64,000 nucleotides of DNA, taken from the NCBI GenBank assembly GCA_002358905.1, contig DEPT01000022.1, forward strand, positions 1 through 64,000, given 5' to 3'. Numbering within the stretch: the stretch's first letter is position 1; each line of letters begins with the position of its first letter. The notes below the pieces were generated by a model, which was not told where the DNA came from, did no database searches, and saw nothing but the letters and a program-made list of their open reading frames with translations. This document shows positions 17,885-27,365 of this stretch, piece after piece. A program made the position numbers and the translations under genes. This DNA is from Akkermansiaceae bacterium UBA3385 (GTDB lineage Bacteria > Verrucomicrobiota > Verrucomicrobiia > Verrucomicrobiales > Akkermansiaceae).

Positions 17885-18745
17885 TTATTCCATGGCCTTC
17901 ATGGCCGTGGTGATTTCGAGAAGTTCGTTGGTAATCTGGGCCTGGCGTGCCTTGTTGTACTCCAGCGTGAGCTCGCCGATGAGGGTCTTGGCGTTCTCCG
18001 TGGCGGATTTCATGGCAACCATGCGGGCAGACTGCTCGGAAGCCTTGCCTTCCAGCACCATCTGGGTGAGCAGGTTGGCAAAGTACAACGGCAGAATGGA
18101 TTTGAGCAGGGCGGTGGGGTTGGGTTCAAGCAGGAATTCTGCATGCTCCTCGTTCTCTGCCTCCTCAGCCAGCTTCAGCAGATCTTCCGGCTTGATGGGG
18201 AGGATATCCACCACCTGCGGACGCTGTACCATGATGTTGATGAACTTCTGGTAGACCACCGTCACGCGGTTATAGGTGCCATCCATGAAGCCCTTGCGGA
18301 TGAAGTCCAGAATGGCTTTCATTTCGGCTTCTTCCACGGTGTCGCCAATGGCAAAGGAAGCCACCAGCTTGCGACCCACGCGGGCAAACTGCGGGTTAAG
18401 TTTGCCGCCGATGGTGAGGTAATCTGCCTCAGCCGGGCACTGGGTGAGCACTTCCTTGAACAGGTTGGTGTTCAGGCCACCGCAGAGACCGCGGTCGGTG
18501 CTCACCACGATGACGAGCTGCTTGCCGGTCTCGCGCTTTTCCATGAGCTGGACGGAACCCTCGGCAATGGATTCCCGCAGGTGCTTGAATACCCGCGACA
18601 GGGCGCAGATGTACACGCGCCCTTTGAGTGCCAGCTCCTGAGCACGGCGCATCTTGGCGGACGCAACCATCTGCATCGCTTTGGTAATCTGCGATGTGTT
18701 GCGTACCGACTTGATGCGGCGTTTGATGTCTCTCAGGCTTGCCAT
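17885..18745 (-). CDS. atpG: F-type ATP synthase gamma subunit
   Basis: 286 residues. The N-terminal coiled-coil signature is MASLRDIKRRIKSVRNTSQI with TKAMQMVASAKMRRAQ. The conserved DRGLCGGLNTN segment lies near residue 84 and the C-terminal helix ends TNELLEITTAMKAME. It forms the rotating central stalk that couples c-ring rotation to catalysis. It begins 4 bp after the atpA stop, implying coupled translation. Confidence 0.97.
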   Translation of the reverse strand: MASLRDIKRRIKSVRNTSQITKAMQMVASAKMRRAQELALKGRVYICALSRVFKHLRESIAEGSVQLMEKRETGKQLVIVVSTDRGLCGGLNTNLFKEVLTQCPAEADYLTIGGKLNPQFARVGRKLVASFAIGDTVEEAEMKAILDFIRKGFMDGTYNRVTVVYQKFINIMVQRPQVVDILPIKPEDLLKLAEEAENEEHAEFLLEPNPTALLKSILPLYFANLLTQMVLEGKASEQSARMVAMKSATENAKTLIGELTLEYNKARQAQITNELLEITTAMKAME

Positions 18746-18749
18746 GTTG

Positions 18750-20291
18750 TTACTTCTTCAGGCGGGATTTGAAAGTGGTCATGAAGTCCTTGAGGGCGGC
18801 GTCGATTTCCGGCGTCAGGGCCTTCTCGGCTTCGATGCGGGTGAGTAGGTCTGCACCGTTCACCTTGGCTTCTTCTTCCATCTGGCGGCGCACGGTGTTA
18901 ATCTGCTCCACTGCCACGTCATCGAGGAAGCCGCGCTGGATGGCGTAGAGGTTGATAACCTCGATGCCCAGGCTCTTCGGCTCGTACTGCCCCTGCTTGA
19001 AGAGCTCCACGATGCGGCGACCGCGCTCCAGCTTGGCCTTGGTGGCGGCATCCAGGTCGGAGCCGAACTGGGCGAAGGCCTGGAGTTCTTCGAACTGGGC
19101 GAGGTCGAGCTTCACGGAGCCGGCCAGCTTCTTCACAATCTGGGTCTGGGCGCTGGAACCTACGCGGGATACGGAGATACCCACGTTGATGGCCGGGCGC
19201 ACACCTTGGTAGAAGAGGTCGGTATCCAGGAAAATCTGACCGTCGGTAATGGAAATCACATTCGTGGGAATGTAGGCAGATACGTCGCCGGCCTGGGTCT
19301 CGATGATGGGCAGGGCGGTGAGGGAACCGCCTTTACGGCCACCTTCGCTGTTGATGCGGGCGGCGCGCTCCAGCAGGCGGGAGTGCAGGTAGAATACGTC
19401 GCCGGGGTATGCTTCGCGCCCGGAGGGACGGCGCAGAATGAGGGATACCTGGCGGTAGGCCACAGCGTGCTTGGAAAGGTCATCGTACACGATGAGGGCA
19501 TCCTGGCCCTGGTCCATGAAGTACTCACCCATGGCACAGCCGGCATAGGGGGCCAGGTACTGCATGGCGGCGCTGTCGGAAGCGGAGGCCACTACCACGA
19601 TGCTGTATTCCATGGCACCTGCTTCCTCCAGCTTGGCCACCAGGCGGGACACGGTGGCGCGCTTCTGACCCACGGCCACATAGATGCTGTAGAGCGGGCG
19701 GTGACCCGGCAGCTTGCCCTGTTCGGCCAGCTTGTTCTGCTGGGCCTGGGCAATCATGGTATCGGTGGCAATGGTGGTCTTGCCGGTGGAGCGGTCGCCG
19801 ATGATGAGCTCACGCTGGCCGCGGCCAATCGGAATCATGGCATCAATGGGCAGAATGCCGGTCTGTACCGGCTGGTTCACGCCCTGGCGGGAAATAATAC
19901 CGGAGGCAATCTTTTCCACGGGATAATAGGTAGTGGCCTGAATCGGGCCCTTGCCGTCCAGCGGGTTGCCCAGCGTGTCCACCACGCGGCCGAGCAGGCC
20001 GGGACCCACCGGCACCTGGAGCAGGCGGCCTGTGGTCTTGCAGGTGTCGCCCTCCTTCAGGGAGGCGGCATTGCCGATAAGCACGGCACCCACTTCATGC
20101 TCTTCCAGGTTCATGGCGAGGCCCATCACGCCACCGGGGAATTCAATCATCTCATTGAGCATGGCGTTGCTCAGGCCTTCAATGTGGGCCACGCCGTCGC
20201 CAATGGCTTTAATGGTACCCACATTCTCGCTGATGGAGGCGGTGGAGATGTTGCGAATCTGTGCTTCGAGTTCTTGTACGATGTTGCTCAT
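18750..20291 (-). CDS. atpA: F-type ATP synthase alpha subunit
   Basis: 513 residues, typical. The Walker A loop is [15 protein letters not shown], the [17 protein letters not shown] segment is the non-catalytic Walker B region, and the arginine finger lies in [12 protein letters not shown]. It forms the non-catalytic nucleotide sites of F1 and part of the peripheral-stalk binding surface. It is preceded by atpH with a 12-bp gap and has no obvious Shine-Dalgarno sequence. Confidence 0.98.
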   Translation of the reverse strand: MSNIVQELEAQIRNISTASISENVGTIKAIGDGVAHIEGLSNAMLNEMIEFPGGVMGLAMNLEEHEVGAVLIGNAASLKEGDTCKTTGRLLQVPVGPGLLGRVVDTLGNPLDGKGPIQATTYYPVEKIASGIISRQGVNQPVQTGILPIDAMIPIGRGQRELIIGDRSTGKTTIATDTMIAQAQQNKLAEQGKLPGHRPLYSIYVAVGQKRATVSRLVAKLEEAGAMEYSIVVVASASDSAAMQYLAPYAGCAMGEYFMDQGQDALIVYDDLSKHAVAYRQVSLILRRPSGREAYPGDVFYLHSRLLERAARINSEGGRKGGSLTALPIIETQAGDVSAYIPTNVISITDGQIFLDTDLFYQGVRPAINVGISVSRVGSSAQTQIVKKLAGSVKLDLAQFEELQAFAQFGSDLDAATKAKLERGRRIVELFKQGQYEPKSLGIEVINLYAIQRGFLDDVAVEQINTVRRQMEEEAKVNGADLLTRIEAEKALTPEIDAALKDFMTTFKSRLKK

Positions 20292-20303
20292 ACCGTGGTG
20301 TAA

Positions 20304-20696
20304 TTAGAGATTTTTAGTAAGTTGTTCAATGCGGGTGCGGATGGAGGCATCCGTCACGTTGTCGCCCACCTTTACGGTGAGCCCGGCGATAAGGGAGGAA
20401 TCCTCCTGCCATTCGTAGCTCAGCCCGGACTGGCGAGCATTCAGTTTGGCGGTGATGGCGGCTTGCTCCTCGGCGGTGAGGGGAACAGCGCTGGTGATAG
20501 TGGCGGTGTGCGCGGCTCGTTCCAGTCGCACCAGTTCAGTGAAGGCGGTGAGCAGCGCCAGATAGTTGCGCGGCTTATCCGTGGCAATCTTATCGGCCAC
20601 CTGGCGTACCGTGGCTTCGTTCATCAGACCATCAGCACCGATGCACAGCCGCATGAGGCGGCGGGCCTGGGCCTGTACTTCCTTGCTTATCTTCAT
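20304..20696 (-). CDS. atpH: F-type ATP synthase delta subunit (short form)
   Basis: 130 residues against about 175-180 in most bacteria, so the N-terminal helical domain that contacts alpha is reduced. The C-terminal domain is recognisable: VPLTAEEQAAITAKLNAR, the strand SLIAGLTVKVGDNVTDASI and the final helix. The position between atpF and atpA confirms identity. Start ATG 20696 lies 6 bp after the atpF stop. The shortening is more likely lineage-typical than a truncation because the frame is clean, but that needs comparison with relatives. Confidence 0.85.
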   Translation of the reverse strand: MKISKEVQAQARRLMRLCIGADGLMNEATVRQVADKIATDKPRNYLALLTAFTELVRLERAAHTATITSAVPLTAEEQAAITAKLNARQSGLSYEWQEDSSLIAGLTVKVGDNVTDASIRTRIEQLTKNL

Positions 20697-20702
20697 GGTT
20701 GA

Positions 20703-21224
20703 TTACAGGGATTTGATGGCTTCTGCGTTGATGGCGCGGTGGTCGGCATCGGTCAGTACCTTGCCGGTCACGCGGCTGGTGGCCTCTGCTACCAGACGGG
20801 TGAATTCGCCCTTCAGGGCATCCTTCTCACGCTGGGTGTCCATCTCGGCTTGCTTGTGGGCATTTTCGATGACGGCCTGGGCCTCGGCTGTGGCCTTGGC
20901 GGAAAGGTCTGCCTGCAGGCGGGCCGCTGTCTGACGGGCCTGTTCTACTTCCTTCTTGCCGGTTTCGCGTGCTTCATCCAAGAGCCTGGCACCGGTCTCC
21001 TTCACATCAGCCAGTTCCTGCTGGCTGCGGGCGTGCATTTCCTCGCCTTCCTGGATGCGCTGGCGGCGTTCCTCAAGCTGCTTGAAGATGGGCTTGATGC
21101 CGAAGCACACGACAATGGCTGCCAGAATGCAGAATGCAATGAGGTGGGCGATGAACGCATCGGTATGCAGACCGAAATTGGAAATCAGGTCCTGGATATC
21201 TGCGGCGAGAATCGGGGTGAACAT
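20703..21224 (-). CDS. atpF: F-type ATP synthase b subunit
   Basis: 173 residues. One N-terminal membrane helix (AFIAHLIAFCILAAIVVCFG) is followed by a long charged coiled coil rich in A, E, K, R and Q, ending TSRVTGKVLTDADHRAINAEAIKSL. It forms the peripheral stalk of F0. The operon has a single b gene and no b' paralogue, so a homodimer is expected. A strong hairpin lies in the 108-bp gap after atpE. Confidence 0.92.
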   Translation of the reverse strand: MFTPILAADIQDLISNFGLHTDAFIAHLIAFCILAAIVVCFGIKPIFKQLEERRQRIQEGEEMHARSQQELADVKETGARLLDEARETGKKEVEQARQTAARLQADLSAKATAEAQAVIENAHKQAEMDTQREKDALKGEFTRLVAEATSRVTGKVLTDADHRAINAEAIKSL

Positions 21225-21281
21225 GGTTGTGAGTTGTTTTAGTTAAAACGGATAATAATTTTAGAGGGGGGAAAGGGGAAG

Positions 21282-21316
21282 GGGCATGCCGTTTTCTTGA
21301 ATGGCCCGGCATGCCC
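21282..21316 (-). other. Intercistronic hairpin between atpE and atpF
   Basis: GGGCATGCCG (21282-21291) pairs perfectly with CGGCATGCCC (21307-21316), a 10-bp stem with a 15-nt loop. There is no T run on either side, so it is more likely an RNA processing or stability element than a terminator. It could help raise c-subunit yield over b. Confidence 0.6.
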
Positions 21317-21332
21317 GCGGGCGTAGCATTGC

Positions 21333-21563
<231 letters not shown>

Positions 21564-21622
21564 TTATTGGGAAAACCCGCAGCGTCACGCTTTACTTCAT
21601 GATCCGCGGCGGGAAAATTGTT

Positions 21623-22489
21623 TTAGTGGGCGTGTTCTTCATCTCCGCCCACCTGGGTCTTCAGGAAGATGGCCGTGAGCATCAGGAACACCAGAGCCTG
21701 TACAAAGCCCACCAGAATTTCCAGACACATGAAAGGAAGCATAGCGGCGGCGTTGCCCAGGATGCTTCCGCTCACGATGCTCATCTGCTCCAGAATGGCT
21801 TCACCGGCGTAGATGTTACCGAAAAGACGGGCGGCCAGAGCCACGGGGCGGATGGCGATGGAAAGAAGTTCGATAAGGCCCACAAAGAAGAAGACCGGCA
21901 GCAGCAGGTTCTTGAGCATGCCTTTCAGGCCGCCCTTGGGCCCGAAGATATGCCCCACAAAGTGGCCGATGCCCTGTTCCTTGATGCTCCAGATGAACCA
22001 GAGCAGGGTGTAGAACAGACCCAGGAAGAGGGTCACGTTCAGGTCTGCATTGGCCCCGCGGAAAACCGGGTGCCCGTGGTAGGTGATTTCACCCACACCG
22101 GGGATGAGCCCCATGTAGTTGCTGGTCAGGATGAGCAGGAACACGGTGGCAAAGTACCAGATGTATTTGCTGGCCAGTTTCTTGCCGATAAGTCCTTCCA
22201 CAAAGTTGTACAGCATTTCGAAAATCCACTCCACGAAGTTCTGCAGACCGCGCGGCACGCGCTCCATCTTGCGGGTGGCCAGGCGCAGGATGATGGTAAG
22301 CAGCACCACGGCAATGGTCATCATGACCATGGAGTTGGTGATGGGCAGGGAATGCCCCGGCCAGAACGGTAAATCAATATTCCACAGTACCGGCGCATCA
22401 GTAGAGAGACCATGGTGACCACCTTCCTCGGAAGCACAAGCCACGCCACACATCAGAGCCAAACTCAATTTAGAAAGGAGAGATTTCAT
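21623..22489 (-). CDS. atpB: F-type ATP synthase a subunit
   Basis: 288 residues. A signal-like N-terminus (MKSLLSKLSLALMCGVACA) is followed by a His-rich periplasmic stretch and about five membrane helices. The essential arginine lies in RPVALAARLFGNIYAGE and the last helix pair is FVQALVFLMLTAIFL. It forms the proton half-channels against the c-ring. It is the first gene of the operon; no atpI precedes it. The promoter ends 13 bp before ATG, giving a leader of about 7 nt. Confidence 0.96.
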   Translation of the reverse strand: MKSLLSKLSLALMCGVACASEEGGHHGLSTDAPVLWNIDLPFWPGHSLPITNSMVMMTIAVVLLTIILRLATRKMERVPRGLQNFVEWIFEMLYNFVEGLIGKKLASKYIWYFATVFLLILTSNYMGLIPGVGEITYHGHPVFRGANADLNVTLFLGLFYTLLWFIWSIKEQGIGHFVGHIFGPKGGLKGMLKNLLLPVFFFVGLIELLSIAIRPVALAARLFGNIYAGEAILEQMSIVSGSILGNAAAMLPFMCLEILVGFVQALVFLMLTAIFLKTQVGGDEEHAH

Positions 22490-22502
22490 CGCGATTAGTT
22501 TC

Positions 22503-22530
22503 AGACTACCACTTTTCTTCTTGGAGTCAA
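22503..22530 (-). promoter_or_regulatory. Promoter of the ATP synthase operon
   Basis: Minus strand: TTGACT (22530-22525), 16-bp spacer ending TGG, TAGTCT (22508-22503). Thirteen bases lie between it and the atpB ATG. Confidence 0.55.
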
Positions 22531-22670
22531 GGAGAAAATGGTGTTAGAACGCGCTCGAAGTGTGCGCGCGGGAAAAGCATGTGTTGCCGGGCCAAGTTGT
22601 CCGAGCGGCGCGGGGCTTAGTCCTCCGTTTCGAGAAAGAACCAGATGCTCTGCAAATGGCGATTTGTGGG

Positions 22671-22959
22671 GCAGGCGAAGCCTGCGGAATTTTGAGCCCA
22701 CGAAGTGGGTGAAAGATAGAAGGCCGGGGTAAGAGCGCGTCAGCGCTCGCAGCCCCGGCTAAGCTAAAAAAAGTTTCAGAGCCCGCGGAGCGGGTGACAG
22801 AGCGGTGGCTTAACTCGTTGCGACTGTTCTGTCACCCGCTCCGCGGGCTCCGTCATGTTTTGTTTGTTAGCAGGGGCTGCGCCCGCTGACGCGGGCTTAC
22901 CCCTGCCTCTCCTCTATAGCCCCTCTGGGGCATAAAGTTCCGCAGGCTTCGCCTGCCCG
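22671..22959. repeat. Nested inverted-repeat cluster
   Basis: The gene-free gap 22531-22996 is packed with palindromes. An outer pair, GGCAGGCGAAGCCTGCGGAA around 22671-22690 and its complement around 22940-22959, is itself palindromic. An inner pair has perfect 23-bp arms at 22779-22801 and 22828-22850 around a 26-nt loop. Shorter palindromes (GCCCACGAAGTGGGT; GCGCCCGCTGACGCGGGC) lie between. No coding frame is convincing. It resembles a REP/BIME cluster rather than a terminator. Confidence 0.7.
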
Positions 22960-22996
22960 GCAAACTCCCATTTGTAGTGTGCTTGCGCGAAACGCG

Positions 22997-23722
22997 TCAC
23001 AAATACCAGCCGCATTCTTCCAGTGTGCGCCTTACGGCAATGCTGCAACCGCTGGCATCATTGGCAGGTAAAGGTAATTCGCTGAGCCGGAAGACGGCAT
23101 CATAAAGCGCTGTGCTTTCCCGGAAATGGTTTGCAAAGCGTTCCACGAAAGGCGGGAAGGCGGTTTTATCGGCCTCCTGGGTGCCGAGGGGGTAGCTGGG
23201 ATTCTTGGTTTCCAGAAAAATGAGCAGCAGAATGAATTGCCGGGCGATGTCGCCGGCGGCCAGCTGGTTCAGAATGTTCTCCGTCTCCTCCTGCCCCCAG
23301 GGGCTGCACATCCAGTTCAGCAGCATGGAGGCGCGGTGTCCGATTTCATCCGCTCCGCTTTCCGGCTGCCATGGGGCAGGGATGAGCGTGTCGTGTACAA
23401 TGCGGCGCAGCTCATCAATGATGCGTTGGTATTGGTCCAGCTTCTCCAGCGCGCTGCGCTCCTGCACCAGCCATATCCAGAGTATGGTATCCCACAGCTG
23501 GCTGGCAGCGTCGTCCTCTGGCGTGCGGAAGAGCTGGAAGAGCGCATGCAGGTAGGCACAGCATTCGGCAGCGGTGCCGGCGGGCAGGTAGCCGTTGAAT
23601 ACGCAGAGCAGGTCGTCCCCTGTCAGTCCCACACCTTGCTTGTCCACAATGCGGCGAAGCAGTTCCAGGCTTTCCGGATGCCTGAAATCCCAGTGTGGGT
23701 CACTGAGGGTGAATCCTCCCAT
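22997..23722 (-). CDS. Conserved cytoplasmic protein, unknown function
   Basis: 241 residues, no signal peptide, mostly alpha-helical with many aromatic residues (LWDTILWIWLVQERSAL; FILLLIFLETKNPS). Its ATG (23722-23720) immediately follows the stop of the upstream M50 protease with no gap, so the two are translationally coupled. I do not recognise a family. Context suggests a partner or regulator of the membrane protease, but this is inference only. Confidence 0.55.
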   Translation of the reverse strand: MGGFTLSDPHWDFRHPESLELLRRIVDKQGVGLTGDDLLCVFNGYLPAGTAAECCAYLHALFQLFRTPEDDAASQLWDTILWIWLVQERSALEKLDQYQRIIDELRRIVHDTLIPAPWQPESGADEIGHRASMLLNWMCSPWGQEETENILNQLAAGDIARQFILLLIFLETKNPSYPLGTQEADKTAFPPFVERFANHFRESTALYDAVFRLSELPLPANDASGCSIAVRRTLEECGWYL

Positions 23723-25156
23723 TTACTTGGAGAAGATGGGGGCAGGGAGTTTGTCTGCTGCATCATCTTCACCACCGACCATGTCGCCCACATCCTTGAA
23801 TGTCACGAACAGGAAGAAGGTGAGAATCAGGAACATGAAACCGGTCTGAATCCACTCCAGGATCTTGCCACCCACGGGGCGGCGGAAGATGATTTCAAGC
23901 GTGCCAAGCACCACATGTCCACCGTCCACAATGGGCAGGGGAAGAATGTTCAGCACGGCCAGGTTCACGTTCAACACCACGGCGAACCACAGAATGAGTT
24001 TCCAGCCATCGGGGGAGCTGAGCATCTGGTACAGATAATTACCGATACCCACGGGCCCGGAAAGATGCTGCATGCCCACGCTGCTGCCGGGGGCTGCCAC
24101 TTTGGCCAGAGTTTCACCCATCCAGCGGAAACTCTGGTCAATCTGCTCCTGCACGCCGGGATGTTCAGTCTTCAGAGAATCTTCCATGCCTCCCCAGGTG
24201 AAGCCCATGATGGGGCGGGCTCCCGCCTGGCCCTGCCAGTTAGTGGGTAGTGCAGGGGTGATGCAGGTGGTCACTTCGCTGCCATCGGTATTTTGCAGAG
24301 TCAGCTCAATTGCCCCTTTTTCTGCTGCTTCCACTACGGGGACGGGGGAAAAAACAGGAGTGCCGTTCAGCTTCACGATGCGCTGTCCTTTAATCAGCCC
24401 AGCCTGTTCTGCAGGAGAGCCGGGGATGATATTGCCAATGATGGCGGGAGCTTCTGGCATGATACCCACCTGGCGCATGGCCGTGCGCTGCCACCACTTG
24501 GTTTCGGGGAGTTTGTAGCCGCTTTCGATGGTGAGTTGCTGCGTGCTGCCATCTGGCATTTTGCGGTCGATGGTAAAGGCGATGGTTTCATTCTCACTCA
24601 TGGCAACGAGTTCGCGCACGCCTTCCATGTTGCCCATCCACTTGTGCACCGGCTGACCGTCAATGGCTCGTATCGTGTCACCCGGCAGCAGACCAGCCTC
24701 GGCAGCGGGAGAATCCGCCGGAATGTAACCAATAGTGGTGGTCGGCATTTCTGCTACGGGTTTGCCTACTACCCATACGAGCACGGCGAAGAAATACGCC
24801 AGCAGAAGCGAAGCCAGCGGCCCCGCTGCGGCAATGATGACTTTATCCAGAGGCTTGAGCGGCTTCAGGTCCTTGGGGATATCGGCCTCGCCCTCGATGC
24901 TCTGCATATCGGCCAGCTGGGGCAGGGAGACAAAACCACCAGCAGGAATCCAGCCGAGCCCCCACTTCACTCCGTTGATTTCTTTCTGCCAGATAGGTTT
25001 GCCGAACCATATCTGGAAACGGTCAATATATGCACCTCGCCATTTGCCGGCAAGGAAATGCCCCAGTTCGTGTACAAATATCATCACGTTGAAAAACATG
25101 ATGACGAGAAAAATAAGCCAGGCTGTCTCGAGAGTGGAAAGGATAGTGTTCATCAT
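23723..25156 (-). CDS. rseP: RseP-type site-2 membrane metalloprotease (M50) with PDZ domains
   Basis: 477 residues. The zinc motif HELGH lies in the first long helix (NVMIFVHELGHFLAGKWRGA), followed by the family GLGWIPAGGFV loop. Two PDZ-like modules occupy the middle (IPADSPAAEAGLLPGDTIRAI and IPGSPAEQAGLIKGQRIVKL). The third zinc ligand is in LNILPLPIVDGGHVVLGT, and a C-terminal helix follows. RseP-family enzymes perform intramembrane cleavage of anti-sigma factors and clear signal peptides. ATG 25156 or the adjacent ATG 25153 may be used. A promoter with an extended -10 lies just upstream. Confidence 0.9.
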   Translation of the reverse strand: MMNTILSTLETAWLIFLVIMFFNVMIFVHELGHFLAGKWRGAYIDRFQIWFGKPIWQKEINGVKWGLGWIPAGGFVSLPQLADMQSIEGEADIPKDLKPLKPLDKVIIAAAGPLASLLLAYFFAVLVWVVGKPVAEMPTTTIGYIPADSPAAEAGLLPGDTIRAIDGQPVHKWMGNMEGVRELVAMSENETIAFTIDRKMPDGSTQQLTIESGYKLPETKWWQRTAMRQVGIMPEAPAIIGNIIPGSPAEQAGLIKGQRIVKLNGTPVFSPVPVVEAAEKGAIELTLQNTDGSEVTTCITPALPTNWQGQAGARPIMGFTWGGMEDSLKTEHPGVQEQIDQSFRWMGETLAKVAAPGSSVGMQHLSGPVGIGNYLYQMLSSPDGWKLILWFAVVLNVNLAVLNILPLPIVDGGHVVLGTLEIIFRRPVGGKILEWIQTGFMFLILTFFLFVTFKDVGDMVGGEDDAADKLPAPIFSK

Positions 25157-25171
25157 GGGAATCTTAGCCGC

Positions 25172-25200
25172 ATACTACCAGAACCCAAGATTCCACGCAA
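25172..25200 (-). promoter_or_regulatory. rseP promoter
   Basis: Minus strand: TTGCGT (25200-25195), 17-bp spacer ending TGG, TAGTAT (25177-25172), 15 bases before ATG 25156. Confidence 0.5.
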
Positions 25201-25321
25201 GTGCAGGATTTGACATAAAAAGGAAGAGTTTGCATTTCTGGTGTCCCATAATTTGACATCGTATCGTCTGCGGAATTTTCCGGACACTATAGTATGACGA
25301 TTTGGTGGGCCCCGAATTAAT

Positions 25322-25360
25322 CGGAGCCCGGTACTTTCGTACCGAGCTCCGAATAGAACC
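25322..25360 (+). repeat. REP-like palindrome with shared tail
   Basis: CGGAGC (25322-25327) pairs with GCTCCG (25346-25351), enclosing CGGTAC (25329-25334) and GTACCG (25339-25344) with a TTTC loop. The sequence continues GCTCCGAATAGAACC, matching the GCTCCGAAGAGA tail of the RAYT-linked REPs at 14935 and 15622. It lies after the stop of the fucosidase gene, where it could also end transcription. Confidence 0.5.
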
Positions 25361-25405
25361 AGTTCTCCCGCGATCCGCATTTTCGCGAGAGCTCTGAAAT
25401 GACGT

Positions 25406-27304
25406 TTAATTACCTGCGGGGCGTCCGTAGATTTTCATCTCGGCCACGCTGCTGCCCTTGCCATCAAGGGCGGCGGTGGAGAAGAATCGGATGAAACGCG
25501 CTTTCTGTGGTTCAAACGTGACGTATTGTTCCACGGGATTGGCTCTCAGGTTACCGAATTCTCCCTCTGCAACATTTTTCCAGTTCGTGCCGTCCATGCT
25601 GAGTTCGATGCGATAGCGTGAGGTCATGCCCTGCGTCTTGCCATCCTGGCGCGGCAGGTAGGAGATACCGGTCACCATGGCAGGTTTCTGCATGTTTACC
25701 ACGAAATGCGAGGGGGTTCGATCAATATTCCACATGGTATTCGCCTTGCCATCGAAGGCTAACTGTGCTTTTTCGGCGGCGAATCCGCGGTAGCTCCATC
25801 CATGACTGCTGAGGGGCTTGTCAACGGAATCTGCGGTGGGTACCTGCTGGTATTCCTCGGCTGAGGGCATGCGCAGCAGCGAGAATTCGGAAATGCAGGG
25901 GCAAGCCTTGGCTCGGGTAATGCTCAGGCGCAGCTTGTCGGTGGTGACTGTTTCTTGGAGCCAGCGCATCACCTGGTTACCGATGGTGTGACCCTTGCCA
26001 CCGCGCAGATTAAAGTGACTTTCTACTTCCCCCGGTTTGCCGGGTTCCACAATTGTTTTCCATGCTCCATCTACCCAGGCTTCTACCTGGAAAGCTTCTA
26101 CACGCTGCCCCAGACGAATCTGCTCGCGCATGCGGATGACATCGAAGGTGGCCGGTTCGGGCAGTTGAATGATGGCCGTCGGGGTGGTGGTACCGTTTTC
26201 GGGGCACCAGTAGCTTTCGATGTCACCGTCTGTCATGGCCCGCCCACCGAAGCGATCATCCTTGCCGCGCACTTCCGAGGCTGTTACCTTGGCTCCGCGG
26301 GCGTAGTCTTTTGCCAGCAATCGGCTGCGCATCTTGCCGAATGCCTCCAGTGATGCGACATCGGCAGCATCCAGTTGCCCGTTGCGGTTAGGTGCCAGGT
26401 TGAGAATCAGGTTGGCACCACGTCCCACGCTTGACATGTAGACCTGCATGAGGTGCTCCGGGCTCTTTACATTGTTTGCTTGTCCCGGGTGCCAGAACCA
26501 TCCGCGGCCATTAATGGGGGTATCACCCTCCAATGATAACCATTTATTGTTCTGTGTATTCCAGAGAGGGTACTTTACAAAGCCCTTTTCTGAACCACCC
26601 CAGGTGACATCACCCCTACCGGCCGCACCCCAGATGATGCAGTCCGGCTGCAGCTTGCGGATGTTTTTGACAACTTGCTCGTAGTTGTAGTAGGAATCAG
26701 CCTTGCCGATGTTGCGGTTCTGGCGGGCGCCGCCGTAGTAGCCATCGCCACCCATGGCCCCATCAAACCAGATTTCGAATATCGGGCCATACTGGGTCAG
26801 TAGTTCTTCAATCTGTTTGTAGTATACGTCCAGATATCCTTTGCGTCCATATTCTGCGCAGTTTCTGTCCCAGGGGGAAAGATAGGTGCCGAAGGGGAAA
26901 TGGTGCTTCTGGCATGCTTTGGCAAACTCTCGCACCACATCTCCCTTGCCGTTTTTCCAGGGAGACTGGGTGATATTGTGGCTGGTGGAAAGAGTGGGCC
27001 AGGTGCAGAAGCCATCGTGGTGCTTGGCGGTGTATATCATGCCGTTCATGCCGGCCCCCTTGAAGGTGCGGACAATGGCTTCGGCATCAAAATCTCCCGG
27101 GTTGAACAACTGGGGCGACTCATCTCCATAGCCCCACTCGCGGTTGGTGTAGGTGTTCAACCCGAAGTGAACAAAGGCATACCACTCCATGCGCAGCCAA
27201 TCCACCTGCTGTTTTGTGGGTAGTGGGCCATAGGGTGCAGGCTCGTTGGCTGCGGATAAGATGCCAGTCAGGCACCCCAGCAAAAGCAGGCATTTCTTGT
27301 ACAT
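25406..27304 (-). CDS. Secreted alpha-L-fucosidase, GH29, with discoidin domains
   Basis: 632 residues from ATG 27304. A signal peptide (MYKKCLLLLGCLTGILSA) precedes a GH29 barrel: WYAFVHFGLNTYTNREWGYG, AKHHDGFCTWPT and the predicted nucleophile D181 in FEIWFDGAMG. Two F5/8-type C (discoidin) modules follow, with strands such as FDVIRMREQIRLGQRVEAF and FVVNMQKPAMVTGISYLP. It would remove alpha-linked L-fucose from mucin or milk-type glycans. A frame open upstream to 27532 runs into the neighbouring gene and is rejected. It is monocistronic with its own upstream promoter-like sequence. Confidence 0.9.
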   Translation of the reverse strand: MYKKCLLLLGCLTGILSAANEPAPYGPLPTKQQVDWLRMEWYAFVHFGLNTYTNREWGYGDESPQLFNPGDFDAEAIVRTFKGAGMNGMIYTAKHHDGFCTWPTLSTSHNITQSPWKNGKGDVVREFAKACQKHHFPFGTYLSPWDRNCAEYGRKGYLDVYYKQIEELLTQYGPIFEIWFDGAMGGDGYYGGARQNRNIGKADSYYNYEQVVKNIRKLQPDCIIWGAAGRGDVTWGGSEKGFVKYPLWNTQNNKWLSLEGDTPINGRGWFWHPGQANNVKSPEHLMQVYMSSVGRGANLILNLAPNRNGQLDAADVASLEAFGKMRSRLLAKDYARGAKVTASEVRGKDDRFGGRAMTDGDIESYWCPENGTTTPTAIIQLPEPATFDVIRMREQIRLGQRVEAFQVEAWVDGAWKTIVEPGKPGEVESHFNLRGGKGHTIGNQVMRWLQETVTTDKLRLSITRAKACPCISEFSLLRMPSAEEYQQVPTADSVDKPLSSHGWSYRGFAAEKAQLAFDGKANTMWNIDRTPSHFVVNMQKPAMVTGISYLPRQDGKTQGMTSRYRIELSMDGTNWKNVAEGEFGNLRANPVEQYVTFEPQKARFIRFFSTAALDGKGSSVAEMKIYGRPAGN

Positions 27305-27311
27305 GCCGTAA

Positions 27312-27340
27312 TCCCTATCAGATTTGTTTACATAAATCAA
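27312..27340 (-). promoter_or_regulatory. Fucosidase promoter (possibly leaderless)
   Basis: Minus strand: TTGATT (27340-27335), 17-bp spacer, TAGGGA (27317-27312), seven bases to ATG 27304. The -10 match is weak. Confidence 0.3.
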
Positions 27341-27365
27341 GCAAAAAGGGATTTCTGCATTGTAG

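Noticed and set aside
19206..20303. 365-codon plus-strand frame across atpA
   Set aside because: Shadow of the conserved alpha subunit; no domain and no promoter.
22531..22996. CRISPR-like repeats
   Set aside because: The repeats are inverted and nested with no regular spacing, and no cas genes are nearby.
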